From contig NZ_CP095045.1 of assembly GCF_022919155.1 (NCBI RefSeq), positions 3,286,001 through 3,350,000 on the forward strand: 64,000 bases of DNA. Direction: 5' to 3'. The first letter of the stretch is position 1, and the number at the start of each line of letters is the position of its first letter. The notes under the pieces are model-generated. The model made no database searches and was not told where the DNA came from. It saw only the letters and a list, made by a program, of their open reading frames with translations. This DNA is from Leucobacter allii. Lineage in GTDB: Bacteria; Actinomycetota; Actinomycetes; Actinomycetales; Microbacteriaceae. A program made the translations under genes and the position numbers. Of this stretch, positions 52,544 to 62,157 are shown piece after piece.

Positions 52544-54360
52544 GGCCATCGGCAGGGATCACATTCGGCGGACGCTACGAGCTGAGCTCTCGGATCGCCG
52601 TCGGAGGCATGGGCGAGGTCTGGAAGGCCACCGACAGCATCATCGGCCGCACCGTGGCCATCAAGATCCTCAAGGACGAGTACATGGGGGATCCGGGCTT
52701 CCTCGAGCGCTTCCGCGCCGAGGCCCGCCACGCCGCGCTCGTCAATCACGAGGGCATCGCGAACGTCTTCGACTACGGCGAGGAGCAGGGCTCCGCGTAC
52801 ATCGTCATGGAGCTCGTGCCGGGCGAGCCGCTCTCCTCGATCATCGAGCGCGAGGGGCGCCTGCCCGCCAACCGCGTGCTCGGGATCGTGGCGCAGACGG
52901 CGACCTCCCTCCAGGCCGCGCACGACGCCGGACTCGTGCACCGCGACATCAAGCCGGGCAACCTGCTGATCACGCCCGAGGGCCGCGTGAAGATCACGGA
53001 CTTCGGGATCGCGCGGATCGCGGATCAGGTGCCGCTGACGGCGACGGGCCAGGTCATGGGCACCGTCCAGTACCTCGCGCCCGAGCAGGCGAGCGGCCAC
53101 ACGGCGACCCCCGCGACCGACATCTACTCCCTCGGCGTCGTCGCCTACGAGTGCCTCGCGGGGAAGCGCCCCTTCACCGGGGAGTCGCAGGTCGCGATCG
53201 CCATGGCGCAGATCAACGACACCCCGCCCGACCTCCCGGCCGATGTGCCCGAGCCGGTGCGGAACCTCGTCTACGCGTGCCTCGCGAAGGACGCCGCGGG
53301 CCGTCCGCAGACCTCCGCGAAGCTCGCCCAGGCGGCCACGGCGCTGCACCGCGGCGACGTGCAGCTCGCGGCGAGCTACGTGCCGCAGGTGCTCGGCGCG
53401 CAGGAGCCGGCGACCACGGCACTGCCGCAGACGACCACCGCGATGGACGCGGCGACCACCGCGCTGCCGCAGACGACCGCGCTCGCGGGGCAGACCGGCG
53501 CCACGACCGCGCTGCCCGACGGCCTCGACGCCGAGGGCGAGGCGGAGGAGGAGCTGCAGCCGAAGAAGAAGAGCCGCTGGCGCTGGCCGCTCATCACCCT
53601 CATCGCCCTGCTCGTGCTCATCGGCGCGGGCACCGCCTTCGCCCTGTGGGGCAACACGGGCGGCGGCGAGGAGAAGCCGACGACCACGAAGACCACGACC
53701 ACGAAGAAGCCCACGACCTCGGCCGCGCCGACGACGGGCGTCGTCGACGAGAGCCAGATCGTGGGGCAGAACGTCGACGTGGCGGTGGGGTATCTCGAGG
53801 GGCTCGGCTTCACGAACATCGTCACCCGCGCCGGCAACCAGGCGCCCGACGACCAGGTGAATATCGTCACCTCGGTCAACCCGACGGGGAACAAGGTCGA
53901 CTTCGCCGAGGAGATCGTGCTCACCTACAACGTCGCCTTCGGCGACGTCGCGGCGCCCGCGACGCCGACCGCGAGCCCGGCCACGGTCGACTCGGGCGGC
54001 ACGACCACCGTGAGCTGGCCGGTCGCGAGCTGCCCGACGGGGCTCACGCTCCAGGCCTACAACGTGAGCATCTCCGGCGACGGCTCCGGCTCCGGTTCGG
54101 TGCCGAGCCCGAGCGTCACGATCACGGCGGCGACGCTGGAGCCGGGCGCGGCCGATGGCGCCATCACGGTCTCCTACTCCGTCACCTGCGGCAACGGGGC
54201 GGACGTCAAACGCGACTCGGTCGCCTCCGAGGCGATCACCATCGTCGTCACGGCCCCGCCGGCCGAGGACGACGATGACGCCGACGCGAACGGCAACCCC
54301 GAGGGCAGCAGCTCGAGCGGCGGCAACGGCGCGAACGGCACCGCCAGCACGGGCGGCTGA
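52540..54360 (+). CDS. pknA: Ser/Thr kinase PknA with extracellular PASTA and Ig-like region
   Basis: A 606-residue receptor kinase. Kinase domain 1-about 270: GGMGEVWK glycine loop, Lys42, H134-R-D136 and DFG (KITDFGIA). Linker with ALPQTTT repeats, membrane helix at about 347-370, then one PASTA domain (about 403-468, [17 protein letters not shown]) and a Ser/Thr-rich Ig-like domain (about 470-560, [13 protein letters not shown]... VSYSVTCG) with a Cys pair, ending in a low-complexity tail. PknA of mycobacteria lacks any PASTA, so this is an unusual extracellular part. ATGA coupled to pbpA. Confidence 0.92.
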   Translation: MRPSAGITFGGRYELSSRIAVGGMGEVWKATDSIIGRTVAIKILKDEYMGDPGFLERFRAEARHAALVNHEGIANVFDYGEEQGSAYIVMELVPGEPLSSIIEREGRLPANRVLGIVAQTATSLQAAHDAGLVHRDIKPGNLLITPEGRVKITDFGIARIADQVPLTATGQVMGTVQYLAPEQASGHTATPATDIYSLGVVAYECLAGKRPFTGESQVAIAMAQINDTPPDLPADVPEPVRNLVYACLAKDAAGRPQTSAKLAQAATALHRGDVQLAASYVPQVLGAQEPATTALPQTTTAMDAATTALPQTTALAGQTGATTALPDGLDAEGEAEEELQPKKKSRWRWPLITLIALLVLIGAGTAFALWGNTGGGEEKPTTTKTTTTKKPTTSAAPTTGVVDESQIVGQNVDVAVGYLEGLGFTNIVTRAGNQAPDDQVNIVTSVNPTGNKVDFAEEIVLTYNVAFGDVAAPATPTASPATVDSGGTTTVSWPVASCPTGLTLQAYNVSISGDGSGSGSVPSPSVTITAATLEPGAADGAITVSYSVTCGNGADVKRDSVASEAITIVVTAPPAEDDDDADANGNPEGSSSSGGNGANGTASTGG

Positions 54361-54457
54361 ACGGCGCGGGGCCCGGGGTTCCCCGCGACCCTGCAGGGAT
54401 CGCCGCCGCGACAGGATAAACTGATCGCGGACCATACTGAGCACGGAAGAGGTGAAC

Positions 54458-56151
54458 ATGCCGGAGTCGACGGGCGTGGGCGAGCAGCGCATTCTCGCCG
54501 GGCGCTACGCCATCGGCGAGTTCGTCGGGCAGGGCGGCATGGCCACCGTGTACCGCGGCACCGACACCAAGCTCGGCAGACCCGTCGCCATCAAGGTGAT
54601 GAAGGCCGATCTCGCGGGCGACGAGCAGTTCCGCTCGCGCTTCCGCCAGGAGGCGCAGTCCGCCTCCCGCATGGCGCACCCCACCGTCGTGCGGGTCTTC
54701 GACGCCGGCGACGACCTCATCCAGACCGCGGAGGGCCCGAAGCGGCTGCCCTTCATAGTCATGGAGTTCGTCGAGGGCACGAACCTGCGCCAGCTCGCCG
54801 CCGAGGGCAGCTCTCCCAGGCCGAGGCGTGCCGCGTCGTCGACGCCGTGCTCACCGCGCTCGAGTACTCCCACCGCGCCGGGATCGTGCACCGGGACATC
54901 AAGCCCGCGAACATTATGATCACCAAGACCGGCCAGGTGAAGGTCATGGACTTCGGGATCGCCCGGGCCGTCTCCGAGACCTCCTCGACGCTGCAGCAGA
55001 CGACCGCGATCCTCGGCACCGCCGCGTACTTCTCGCCCGAGCAGGCCAAGGGCGAGGCGATCGACGCCCGCACCGACCTGTACTCGACGGCGGTGCTGCT
55101 CTACGAACTCCTCACCGGCGAGGTGCCCTTCCGCGGCGACACCGCCGTCGCGGTCGCCTACCAGCACGTCAGCGAGCGCCCGACGCCGCCGAGCGAGCGC
55201 AAGAGCGGCATCCCGCCCGAGCTCGACCGCGTGGTGCTCTACGGTCTCGCGAAGGATCGCGCGAAGCGCTTCCAGTCGGCCGCGGAGTTCCGGGACGCCC
55301 TGCGCATCGCCGCGAGCGGCAAGATGCCGAAGCTCGCCGTGCAGAACCAGGACACCGTGCTCTTCTCCGGCGGCGAGGAGGTGTCGGAGTCCGATCTCGC
55401 GCTCCGCCAGCTCGCCGAGGGCGGCGGCGGGGCCCGCACGCAGAGCCGTCCGCCGGTGATGTGGACGTGGGCGGCGATCCTCACCATCGGCGCCGTCATC
55501 GTCGCCGTCGTCTTCTGGCTCGTCACCCTCGCCCCGAAGCAGTTCCTCCCGGACAGCTCGCGCGAGGTGCCGGCCCTCGTCGACCTCGACCGCGCCTCCG
55601 CGATCGAGCAGCTGCAGGAGCGCGACCTGGTGCCGGTGACCATCGAGCGCACGAGCGAGGACGTGGACGCCGAGCACATCATCTCGAGCGACCCCGAGGC
55701 CGGCGCCGTGCTCAACCCGGGCGACGAGGTCACGCTCTACATCTCGACCGGCCCCAAAACGGCCGAGGTACCGGACTTCTCGCGCATGTCGATCGACGAG
55801 TACACCCTCGAGATCGAGAAGCTCGGGCTCACCATCGGCCTCGTCACGAGCGTCGACAGCCCGATCGAACCGGAGAAGCGCGTGCTCGCGGTCTCCCCGG
55901 AGCCCGGCTCCGAGCTCAGCTCGGGCAGCGCCGTCGACGTGCAGGTGTCCAACGGCAGCGTGCAGGTGCCCGACGTGCTGAACCAGCCGCTCGAGCTCGC
56001 CCAGAACATGGTCGACAGCCTCGGACTCGAGATGATCCTCACGCCCGTCAAGGACTGCCCGTCGGTCGGCGGCTACCCGATCTTCGAGCAGTCGGTCGTC
56101 GGCCAGCAGCCGCAGGGCAGCCGGCTCGAACTCAAGTACTGCACGGGCTGA
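54458..56151 (+). pseudogene. pknB: Ser/Thr kinase PknB, interrupted by a one-base frameshift
   Basis: The kinase is split at about 54806. Residues 1-115 (GGMATVYRG loop, Lys46, MEFVEGTNLRQLAAEG) are in one frame; the rest (LSQAEACRVV, TALEYSHRAGIVHRDIKP, VMDFGIARAV, membrane helix WTWAAILTIGAVIVAVVFWL and three PASTA domains) is in another. Adding one base in CCGAGGGCAG at 54801-54810 restores an uninterrupted 563-residue PknB. pknB is essential in relatives, so a sequencing or assembly error is more likely than inactivation. Expected: membrane kinase sensing muropeptides. ATG 54458 after GAGG. Confidence 0.9.
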
Positions 56152-56218
56152 CGCCGGGTCGGCTCCCGCGACCGCTCCGCCTCCGGCGGGGCGGAAAGCC
56201 GGCGCCCGCCGCCGCGCC

Positions 56219-56854
56219 TCAGCGCGACAGCAGCGGCGAGAGGGTCTTCGCGACCTCGGCCGCGTTCGGCACGCCCACGACCGTGAGCCAGTTGCCGAGC
56301 TGCTGGTAGCCGCCCTCGGTGAGCACCGACTCGGGGTGGTACTGCACGCCGTAGATGGGCAGCTCCTCGTGGCGCAGCGCCATCACGATGCCGCCGGCCG
56401 TCTCCGCCGTGACGACGAGGCTGCCCGGCACCGTCTCCCGGACGACGGCGAGCGAGTGGTAGCGCGTCGCGTCGAACTCCGCGGGCACGTCGGCGAAGAA
56501 GGCGTCGCCCGTGTGCCGCACGCGCGACACCTTGCCGTGCATGAGCTCCTCGGCGTGCGTGACCGTGGCGCCGAGGGCCTCGGCGATCGCCTGGTGCCCG
56601 AGGCAGACGCCGAGGAGCGGGATCCCGGTCCGCAGCGCGATCCCGACCATGGGGATCGAGATCCCCGCCTCCGCGGGAGTGCCGGGCCCGGGCGAGATGA
56701 GCACGCCGTCGTACTCGGCCGCGAGCTGCTCGAGCTCACCGGCGGACACCTCGTCGTTGCGGATCACGCGGGTCTCGGCGCCGAGCTGCTGCAGGTAGCC
56801 GTTCAGCGTGTAGACGAAGCTGTCGTAGTTGTCGATGATCAGGATGCTGGTCAT
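56219..56854 (-). CDS. pabA: Glutamine amidotransferase (anthranilate/aminodeoxychorismate synthase component II)
   Basis: A 211-residue class I glutamine amidotransferase: NYDSFVYTL, GPGTPAEAG, the nucleophile GVCLGHQAI (Cys) and the His/Glu of YGVQYHPES. Supplies ammonia for folate or tryptophan synthesis; the partner (pabB/trpE) is not in the window. It is translationally coupled to the upstream small membrane protein (ATG at 56854). In actinobacteria a copy sits beside pknB, which fits here. Confidence 0.93.
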   Translation of the reverse strand: MTSILIIDNYDSFVYTLNGYLQQLGAETRVIRNDEVSAGELEQLAAEYDGVLISPGPGTPAEAGISIPMVGIALRTGIPLLGVCLGHQAIAEALGATVTHAEELMHGKVSRVRHTGDAFFADVPAEFDATRYHSLAVVRETVPGSLVVTAETAGGIVMALRHEELPIYGVQYHPESVLTEGGYQQLGNWLTVVGVPNAAEVAKTLSPLLSR

Positions 56855-57009
56855 GTGCCGACCGTCACTTCCTCTTCGGGGAACTGCAGGGCCACCCACG
56901 GGTAGACGTAGGCGATGAGCGCGTACACGAGCGCCGCGAGCGCGAGGAGCAGCACGATGACCCGCAGCCACGCGGGGCCGGGGAAGAAGCGCCAGATCAG
57001 GGAGAACAT
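56851..57009 (-). CDS. 52-residue membrane protein coupled to pabA
   Basis: MFSLIWRFFPGPAWLRVIVL... with one membrane helix (about 15-40) and an acidic tail ending EEEVTVGT. ATG 57009 overlaps the sortase stop (TGATG) and the stop overlaps the pabA ATG. The small gene is conserved in this position between srtE and pabA in related genomes, from memory; function unknown. Confidence 0.75.
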   Translation of the reverse strand: MFSLIWRFFPGPAWLRVIVLLLALAALVYALIAYVYPWVALQFPEEEVTVGT

Positions 57010-57788
57010 CAGGAGGCGTCTCCTCTCGGGGCCTGCGTGGCCTCCATCGTCGGGTTGAGCTCCACGAGCTCCGCCGGCGGCCCCGCGCTGCGCGGCTGGT
57101 AGCCCTCGAACACGGAGTACGCGATCGCCCGCTCGTCGCTGCCCGCGAGCTTCGGGTGGCAGGTGGTCAGGGTGAGGATCTGGTCCTGCCCGGGCGTGCC
57201 GTCGAGACGCGGGAAGGGGTTGAGCACGTCCGTCTCGTCGGGCAGCACGTACTCGATCGAGCGGAAGCGGTAGGTGTACCAGCCGTCGGCGGTCTCGATG
57301 AACAGCGGGTCGCCGACGCGGAGGTTCATGATCTCGCGGAACGAGTTGATGAGCGGGCCGGAGCGGTGCCCGGCGAGCGCGACGTTGCCCGGCTCGCCGG
57401 GCATCTGCGTCGTCTCGTAGTGGCCGATGCCCTTGTCGTCGAGGTTGAGCACCGTCCACCAGTCGGTCGTCTCGGCGACCCGGTTGGCGTACGTCGTGCC
57501 GAAGGCCGGCGCGTGGAGCACGGCGAACACCTCGCCCTCGGCGGGCCGCTGGGCGACGGGGACCACCCCGTCCCACGGCTCGGCGCTCGCCTCGCTCTGC
57601 CACTTCGCGGAGTCCTGCGCCGAGAGGTCGGTCTGCTTCGCCGTCACCGCGAGCCCCGTGTGCCACGGCTGCCACACGATGTAGCCGAAGACGCCGAGTC
57701 CGCCGAGCAGCAGCAGCTCGCCGATCACCGTCAGCGGGCTCAGCCGGGCCCGGCGGCGCCTGCCGCGTGCTGCGCGCGTCTCATCCAC
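57009..57788 (-). CDS. srtE: Class E sortase
   Basis: A 259-residue sortase: cytoplasmic Arg-rich start, membrane helix at about 24-44, then catalytic domain with His141 (LAGHRSG), Cys210 (TLTTCHPKL) and Arg in DERAIAYSVF. Class E sortases anchor secreted proteins bearing LAXTG-like motifs to the wall. GTG 57788 lies 6-8 bp downstream of a -10-like TAGAAT, so the mRNA is probably leaderless. Divergent from crgA. A possible substrate is the LSKTG protein at 41682-43154. Confidence 0.9.
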   Translation of the reverse strand: MDETRAARGRRRRARLSPLTVIGELLLLGGLGVFGYIVWQPWHTGLAVTAKQTDLSAQDSAKWQSEASAEPWDGVVPVAQRPAEGEVFAVLHAPAFGTTYANRVAETTDWWTVLNLDDKGIGHYETTQMPGEPGNVALAGHRSGPLINSFREIMNLRVGDPLFIETADGWYTYRFRSIEYVLPDETDVLNPFPRLDGTPGQDQILTLTTCHPKLAGSDERAIAYSVFEGYQPRSAGPPAELVELNPTMEATQAPRGDAS

Positions 57789-57866
57789 GCTCCATATTCT
57801 AGGTCGCCCTCCCTGGACGCCGGTTTCGCTCTCGGCACGCAGGCGAATCCCGGTACAATCGGAGCC

Positions 57867-58142
57867 ATGGCAGCAGCTGGGAAGAATGTAAGCAAGCGCA
57901 AGTCGGCGGAGCTCGACAAGAACCGCGCGGAGTTGGCGGCGGCGCGCAAGGAAGCGCCCAACCCGGTGTGGTTCAAGCCGGTGATGTTCGGCTTCATGCT
58001 GCTCGGCCTCATCTGGATCGTGCTCTACTACATCACGAGCGCCAACCTGCAGCTGCCCGTGCCCGTGCTCGGCCAGGCCAACATCTTCGTCGGCTTCGGC
58101 CTCGTGCTCGTGGGCTTCCTCATGACGCCCTGGTGGAAGTGA
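57867..58142 (+). CDS. crgA: Cell division protein CrgA
   Basis: A 91-residue protein with two membrane helices (about 40-60 and 71-87) joined by a short loop, the CrgA family layout (PNPVWFKPVMFGFMLLGL... FVGFGLVLVGFLMTPWWK). It recruits FtsZ/PBPs at the division site. ATG 57867 lies 7 bp after TACAAT (57854-57859), a -10 box, so probably leaderless; the GGAG at 57861 is only 2-3 nt away. Confidence 0.95.
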   Translation: MAAAGKNVSKRKSAELDKNRAELAAARKEAPNPVWFKPVMFGFMLLGLIWIVLYYITSANLQLPVPVLGQANIFVGFGLVLVGFLMTPWWK

Positions 58143-58246
58143 GGCGCGCGGAAGCGAGTCCCGCTCCGGGCGCATCGCCCCGCTCCGCCCGGCGAATCAC
58201 ACCGGTGTCATTCCTCCCCAGCTGGGGATAGGCCTGTGGATAACAC

Positions 58247-58280
58247 GACTGCGGCCCCGACAACCGTCGGGGCCGCAGTC
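58247..58280. terminator. 15-bp perfect hairpin between crgA and rhomboid gene
   Basis: GACTGCGGCCCCGAC (58247-58261), loop AACC, and its complement (58266-58280). It lies 17 bp beyond the leftward rhomboid stop (58297) and downstream of crgA, so it can terminate both. Confidence 0.75.
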
Positions 58281-58296
58281 ACGTTCCGGGCGAGGC

Positions 58297-59235
58297 TCAG
58301 ACGCCCGCGGGCAGCCACACGAAGTACGCTCCGGCGAGCAGCACGAGCAGGACGCCGAGGCCGGCGAGCACCGCGATCCTCGCGCCGCGGCGCCGCGGCC
58401 CGCGCGTCGCGAGCAGCAGCCCCATCGTCGCCGCCCCCGCGATCGCCCCGCCGAGGTGCGCCTGCCACGAGATCCCCGCGCCCGGCAGCAGTCCGATCCC
58501 GAAGTTGATCGCGATGAGCACGGCGAGCGAGGTGATGTTCACGCGCGCGGCACGATACGCGACGAGGGTCGCCGCGAGCACGCCGAAGATCGCCCCGGAG
58601 GCGCCGACGGTCGGCACGTTGATGCTCGTCGGATCCGCGTAGACCCAGAACATGACGGCGAGCGAACCGCCGAGCCCGGCGAAGAGATACAGCAGCACGA
58701 AGGCCGTGCGCCCGATCATCTGCTCGAGGTTGCGGCCGAAGAGCCACAGCGCGTACATGTTGAACAGGATGTGCAGAATGAAGCCCGTGGAGTGGGCGAA
58801 CATCGCCGTCGCCATCCGCCACGGCTCGAAGGCGAGCCCCGGGGGCAGCACGGCGTCGGGCAGGGAGTAGAGCGGGGCGTACCAGAGCGCCCGCGTCACC
58901 TGATCGGCGCCGAAGTAGTGCGTCGCGAGCTGCGCGAGGAAGACCGCCGCGCACGCGATCATGATGCCGTAGGTGACCGGGGCGTCCGAGCCGGCGAAGC
59001 GCCGCCCCGCGACCCTCGCCGTCCGCGCCGAGCGCTTCGCAGCGCCCGGCCGCGTCTGCCGCACGCACTCCGGGCAGAGCACGCCGACCGCCGAGACGTT
59101 CTGGCAGTCCGCGCAGATCGTGCGGCCGCAGCGCTGGCAGAGCGTGAAGCTGTGCCGGTCGGCGTGACGGTAGCAGACGTCGTCGGGCCCGTACTCGACG
59201 CGCTCGCCGAATGCCGGGCCCGATCCGTTCGTCAC
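58297..59235 (-). CDS. Rhomboid family intramembrane serine protease with N-terminal zinc finger
   Basis: A 312-residue protein: a B-box-like Cys/His zinc finger at about 21-58 (CYRHADRHSFTLCQRCGR, CADCQN, CPEC), then the rhomboid domain: HILFNMYALWLFG, catalytic Ser in GASGAIFG and catalytic His in WQAHLGGAIAG. Cleaves transmembrane substrates; function in this group unknown. The hairpin at 58247-58280 follows the stop. Confidence 0.93.
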   Translation of the reverse strand: MTNGSGPAFGERVEYGPDDVCYRHADRHSFTLCQRCGRTICADCQNVSAVGVLCPECVRQTRPGAAKRSARTARVAGRRFAGSDAPVTYGIMIACAAVFLAQLATHYFGADQVTRALWYAPLYSLPDAVLPPGLAFEPWRMATAMFAHSTGFILHILFNMYALWLFGRNLEQMIGRTAFVLLYLFAGLGGSLAVMFWVYADPTSINVPTVGASGAIFGVLAATLVAYRAARVNITSLAVLIAINFGIGLLPGAGISWQAHLGGAIAGAATMGLLLATRGPRRRGARIAVLAGLGVLLVLLAGAYFVWLPAGV

Positions 59236-59240
59236 GCCGC

Positions 59241-59750
59241 TCAGGCCTCGGCGATGTCGACGCCGGTGATCACGACGTCCTCGACGGGGCGGTCCATGGC
59301 ACCGGTCGGCACGGCCTCGATGGCGTCGACGACGGCCTTCGAGGCGTCATCGGCGACGGCGCCGAAGATGGTGTGCTTGCCGTTGAGGTGCGGGGTGTCG
59401 ACGGTGGTGATGAAGAACTGCGAGCCGTTGGTGCCGGCGAGGCGGCCGGTCATGTCGGGGCGCTTGCCCGCGTTCGCCATGGCGAGCAGGTAGGGGGCGT
59501 TGAAGACGAGCTCGGGGTGGATCTCGTCGTCGAAGGTGTAGCCGGGGCCGCCCGTGCCGGTGCCGGTGGGATCGCCGCCCTGAAGCATGAAGTTGCGGAT
59601 GATCCGGTGGAAGATGACGCCGTCGTAGAAGCCCTTCTGGGCGAGGTCGACGAAGTTCTTCACCGTCTTCGGCGCGTGGTCGCCGAAGAGGTGCAGCACG
59701 ATATCGCCGTGGTTCGTGTGGATGGTGGCAACGGAGGTGTGAATGGTCAT
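59241..59750 (-). CDS. ppiA: Peptidyl-prolyl cis-trans isomerase, cyclophilin type
   Basis: A 169-residue cytoplasmic cyclophilin: [24 protein letters not shown], and the [19 protein letters not shown] region contain the active-site Arg, Phe and His residues. Catalyses proline isomerisation during folding. ATG 59750 lies about 8 bp after TACACT, so probably leaderless. The frame extends upstream without support. Confidence 0.95.
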   Translation of the reverse strand: MTIHTSVATIHTNHGDIVLHLFGDHAPKTVKNFVDLAQKGFYDGVIFHRIIRNFMLQGGDPTGTGTGGPGYTFDDEIHPELVFNAPYLLAMANAGKRPDMTGRLAGTNGSQFFITTVDTPHLNGKHTIFGAVADDASKAVVDAIEAVPTGAMDRPVEDVVITGVDIAEA

Positions 59751-59961
59751 GGGATCTAGTGTATGCGGGGCCTCCCGGGGGAATCCCCGGCCCGCGGAGC
59801 GCGTTCGCTCCCGGCGTGGCCGGCCCCGATCCGCGCGTGCACGCTGGGAATCTCGTGCGATCGCGCCACCCGCCCCCGTACGGGCCGCGCCGGTTCGGTG
59901 TAGCGTGGACGTACGAGCGAAGTCGCTCATGGCATTGCCTCGCCGAGCTAGGAGGACAGGA

Positions 59962-60459
59962 ATGAATCTCTCACGCAAGCGCCGACGCGAACTCCGTCGT
60001 CTGCGGGGTGACGCGCAGGAGCTGCTCGATCAGCAGCGCATCGTGCTCGGGCACGCGGGCGACGTCCTGAACGAGGCGGGTCGCCAGGCGAAGCGTCTGA
60101 GCGACGAGCACCTCGCCCCCCGCGTCGAGGACGCGCTCGAGGCGGCGCGGCCGACCATCGACCGCGGCGTCGCCTCGGCGCGGCGCGCAGCCGACACGAT
60201 CCGCCGGGTCACGACCCCCGTGGTCGCCGGCGCGCTCGCCACGACCATCCACAAGCTCGACGAGCTCGAGCAGCGCGACGCCGCGAAGCAGATCCGCGGC
60301 TTCGGCGAGCGCACCGGCTACCTGCAGCCGGCGAAGAAGCGCGGCGCCGGCGGCGTCATCGCCCTCGTGCTCGGCGGCATCGCCGCCGTGGGCGTGGGCT
60401 ACGCGCTGTGGCAGGCGTTCCGCACCGACGACGAGCTCTGGGTCGCGCCCGAGAACTGA
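59962..60459 (+). CDS. Membrane-anchored helical protein, unknown function
   Basis: A 165-residue protein: long basic alpha-helical part ([20 protein letters not shown]..., coiled-coil-like) and a C-terminal membrane helix at about 134-152 ([20 protein letters not shown]). Conserved DNA-binding-like or apolipoprotein-like helices but no named family I can state. ATG 59962 with AGGAGG. Divergent from the cyclophilin gene. Confidence 0.7.
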   Translation: MNLSRKRRRELRRLRGDAQELLDQQRIVLGHAGDVLNEAGRQAKRLSDEHLAPRVEDALEAARPTIDRGVASARRAADTIRRVTTPVVAGALATTIHKLDELEQRDAAKQIRGFGERTGYLQPAKKRGAGGVIALVLGGIAAVGVGYALWQAFRTDDELWVAPEN

Positions 60460-60523
60460 TCGCCGCGTCCGAAGCGACGGCGTCCGGCTGCGGCCGGGCG
60501 CCGTTTCGCGTTCCCGCGGGCGC

Positions 60524-61033
60524 CTACTTCTTCGGCTTGCCCGATCGCGGTTTCGCGCCGGGCTTCTGCCCGCCCTTGGCCGGGGCCTTCGCCCCGCCCT
60601 TCGCCGGCGGACGCCGGTTGATGCCGGCCATGCGCATGCCGGTCTGCACAAGCGAGAGGGTGCGCAGCGCCTTGATCTCCCGGATCGGCACCCAACGGGC
60701 CTCGTCCGAGGAGCCGTCCACCTCGTTGACGAGCGGGCCGTCCTTCACGGAGGCCCGGTAGACGATGCGGATCGTGTGGAGCTCGGGATCGCTGCCCTCG
60801 GGCACCTCCTCGCGCACCATGACGCGCGAGTCGACGCCGAGGAGCTTGCCGATCCTCGCTTCGAGCCCGGTCTCCTCCATGACCTCGCGGACGACCGCGT
60901 CACGGGGATCCTCCCCGCTCTCGAGGCCGCCGCCCGGCAGCGTCCAGCCGTGGAGATGGCCGCGCCGCCAGTGCGTGAGCAGGATCTTGCCGCGTCGCTC
61001 GACGACCGCGTAGGCCGCAACTCGAAGATCCAT
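60524..61033 (-). CDS. NUDIX hydrolase
   Basis: A 169-residue NUDIX protein; the box GGLESGEDPRDAVVREVMEE with TGL is complete (about residues 36-57), followed by a Lys/Pro/Gly-rich tail with AKGG repeats that could bind nucleic acid. Substrate (oxidised nucleotide, nucleotide sugar or other) unknown. Immediately downstream of an alpha/beta hydrolase gene on the same strand, 9-bp gap. Confidence 0.9.
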   Translation of the reverse strand: MDLRVAAYAVVERRGKILLTHWRRGHLHGWTLPGGGLESGEDPRDAVVREVMEETGLEARIGKLLGVDSRVMVREEVPEGSDPELHTIRIVYRASVKDGPLVNEVDGSSDEARWVPIREIKALRTLSLVQTGMRMAGINRRPPAKGGAKAPAKGGQKPGAKPRSGKPKK

Positions 61034-61042
61034 GACTCGAGC

Positions 61043-62098
61043 CTACTGCGTCGCGGGGCCTCCGCCGCGCCGCTCGGCCGCGCGCCAGCCGGTCACCCAG
61101 CGGTCGAGCCTGGCGTAGGCCTCGGCACGGGGCCCGTCGGCTGAGAGGAAGACGTCGTGCAGCGCGCCGTCGACCCGGTCGATCGTGGCCGTGGCCCCGA
61201 GCCGCAGCGCCGCCCGGGCCACGGCGTCGACGTCGAGCACGGTGTCCGCCCGCGTCATCTCCTCGCTCCAGCGCAGGGCCAGCGCCGAGCGCGCCGACAG
61301 CAGCACCTGCGCGGGTTCGGCGAGGTCGAGGCCCGCGTCCACGAGGGCGTGGCCCGCGAGGATCGCCTGCATCCAGCCCGCGTGCACCGAGTGGGTGAAG
61401 TCCGGCCGCCACTCGGCGTTGACGCCGGCGAGCTCCTCGGCGGCACCCGCCTCCCGCTGCGCCCGGGAGTAGAAGCCCAGATCGAGCTGCGGGGCGACCT
61501 CGCGCGGATTGATGCGGGCCCCGAACCCCACGATCGGCGTGATGAGCTGCCTGATCCGGCCCGCGAGCTGGAACTCCAGCCAGGGGCTGTTGAGCACGAG
61601 CCCCTGCGCACGACCGCGGTGCCGCGCGCTCCACAGGCTGAGGATCAAGCCGCCGGTCGAGTGCCCGAAGAGCACGAGGGAGCGCCCGCCCGCCCCCCGC
61701 CGCGGGACGCGGTCCGCCGCCGCCTCGCGCTCGATCGCCTCGAGCGCGAGGCCGATCTCCGCGTCGTACTCGGCGAGGTCGTCGATGTATCCGGGGGTCT
61801 GACCGGGTCGCAGACTGCGCCCGTACTTGCGCAGATCGAGCGCGAAGAAGCGGGCCCCGCGCGAGGTCCAGAAGTGCGCGAGGCCGCGCTGGAAGAAGTA
61901 GTCCGACCAGCCGTGCACGTAGAGCACGTCGACGCCCGCGAGCGGCGGCGGGTCGTCGAGCCAGCGCGCGAACCAGCCGCGGTGCTCCGGCACGGCGCGC
62001 ACGAGCGTCGCGAGCAGCGGCCCCTCCGCGTCGCTGCCGAGTTCGAGGTCGGTGCACGCGAATCCCGGACCGAGGAGGTCATCGCGCCAGCGGGTCAT
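61043..62098 (-). CDS. Alpha/beta hydrolase (serine aminopeptidase/lysophospholipase-like)
   Basis: A 351-residue alpha/beta hydrolase: YVHGWSDYFFQ oxyanion region, nucleophile GHSTGG, acid in the TVLDVDAV region and His in GALHDVFLS. The GHSTGG elbow and the insert lid suggest a lysophospholipase or monoacylglycerol-lipase-type esterase. Substrate unknown. Probably co-transcribed with the NUDIX gene. Confidence 0.88.
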   Translation of the reverse strand: MTRWRDDLLGPGFACTDLELGSDAEGPLLATLVRAVPEHRGWFARWLDDPPPLAGVDVLYVHGWSDYFFQRGLAHFWTSRGARFFALDLRKYGRSLRPGQTPGYIDDLAEYDAEIGLALEAIEREAAADRVPRRGAGGRSLVLFGHSTGGLILSLWSARHRGRAQGLVLNSPWLEFQLAGRIRQLITPIVGFGARINPREVAPQLDLGFYSRAQREAGAAEELAGVNAEWRPDFTHSVHAGWMQAILAGHALVDAGLDLAEPAQVLLSARSALALRWSEEMTRADTVLDVDAVARAALRLGATATIDRVDGALHDVFLSADGPRAEAYARLDRWVTGWRAAERRGGGPATQ

Positions 62099-62157
62099 GG
62101 CCCCAGTCTACGTCCGGGCGGCGGGGCGCGGCGGGGGCGGCCCGCCCGGCCCGCCCG

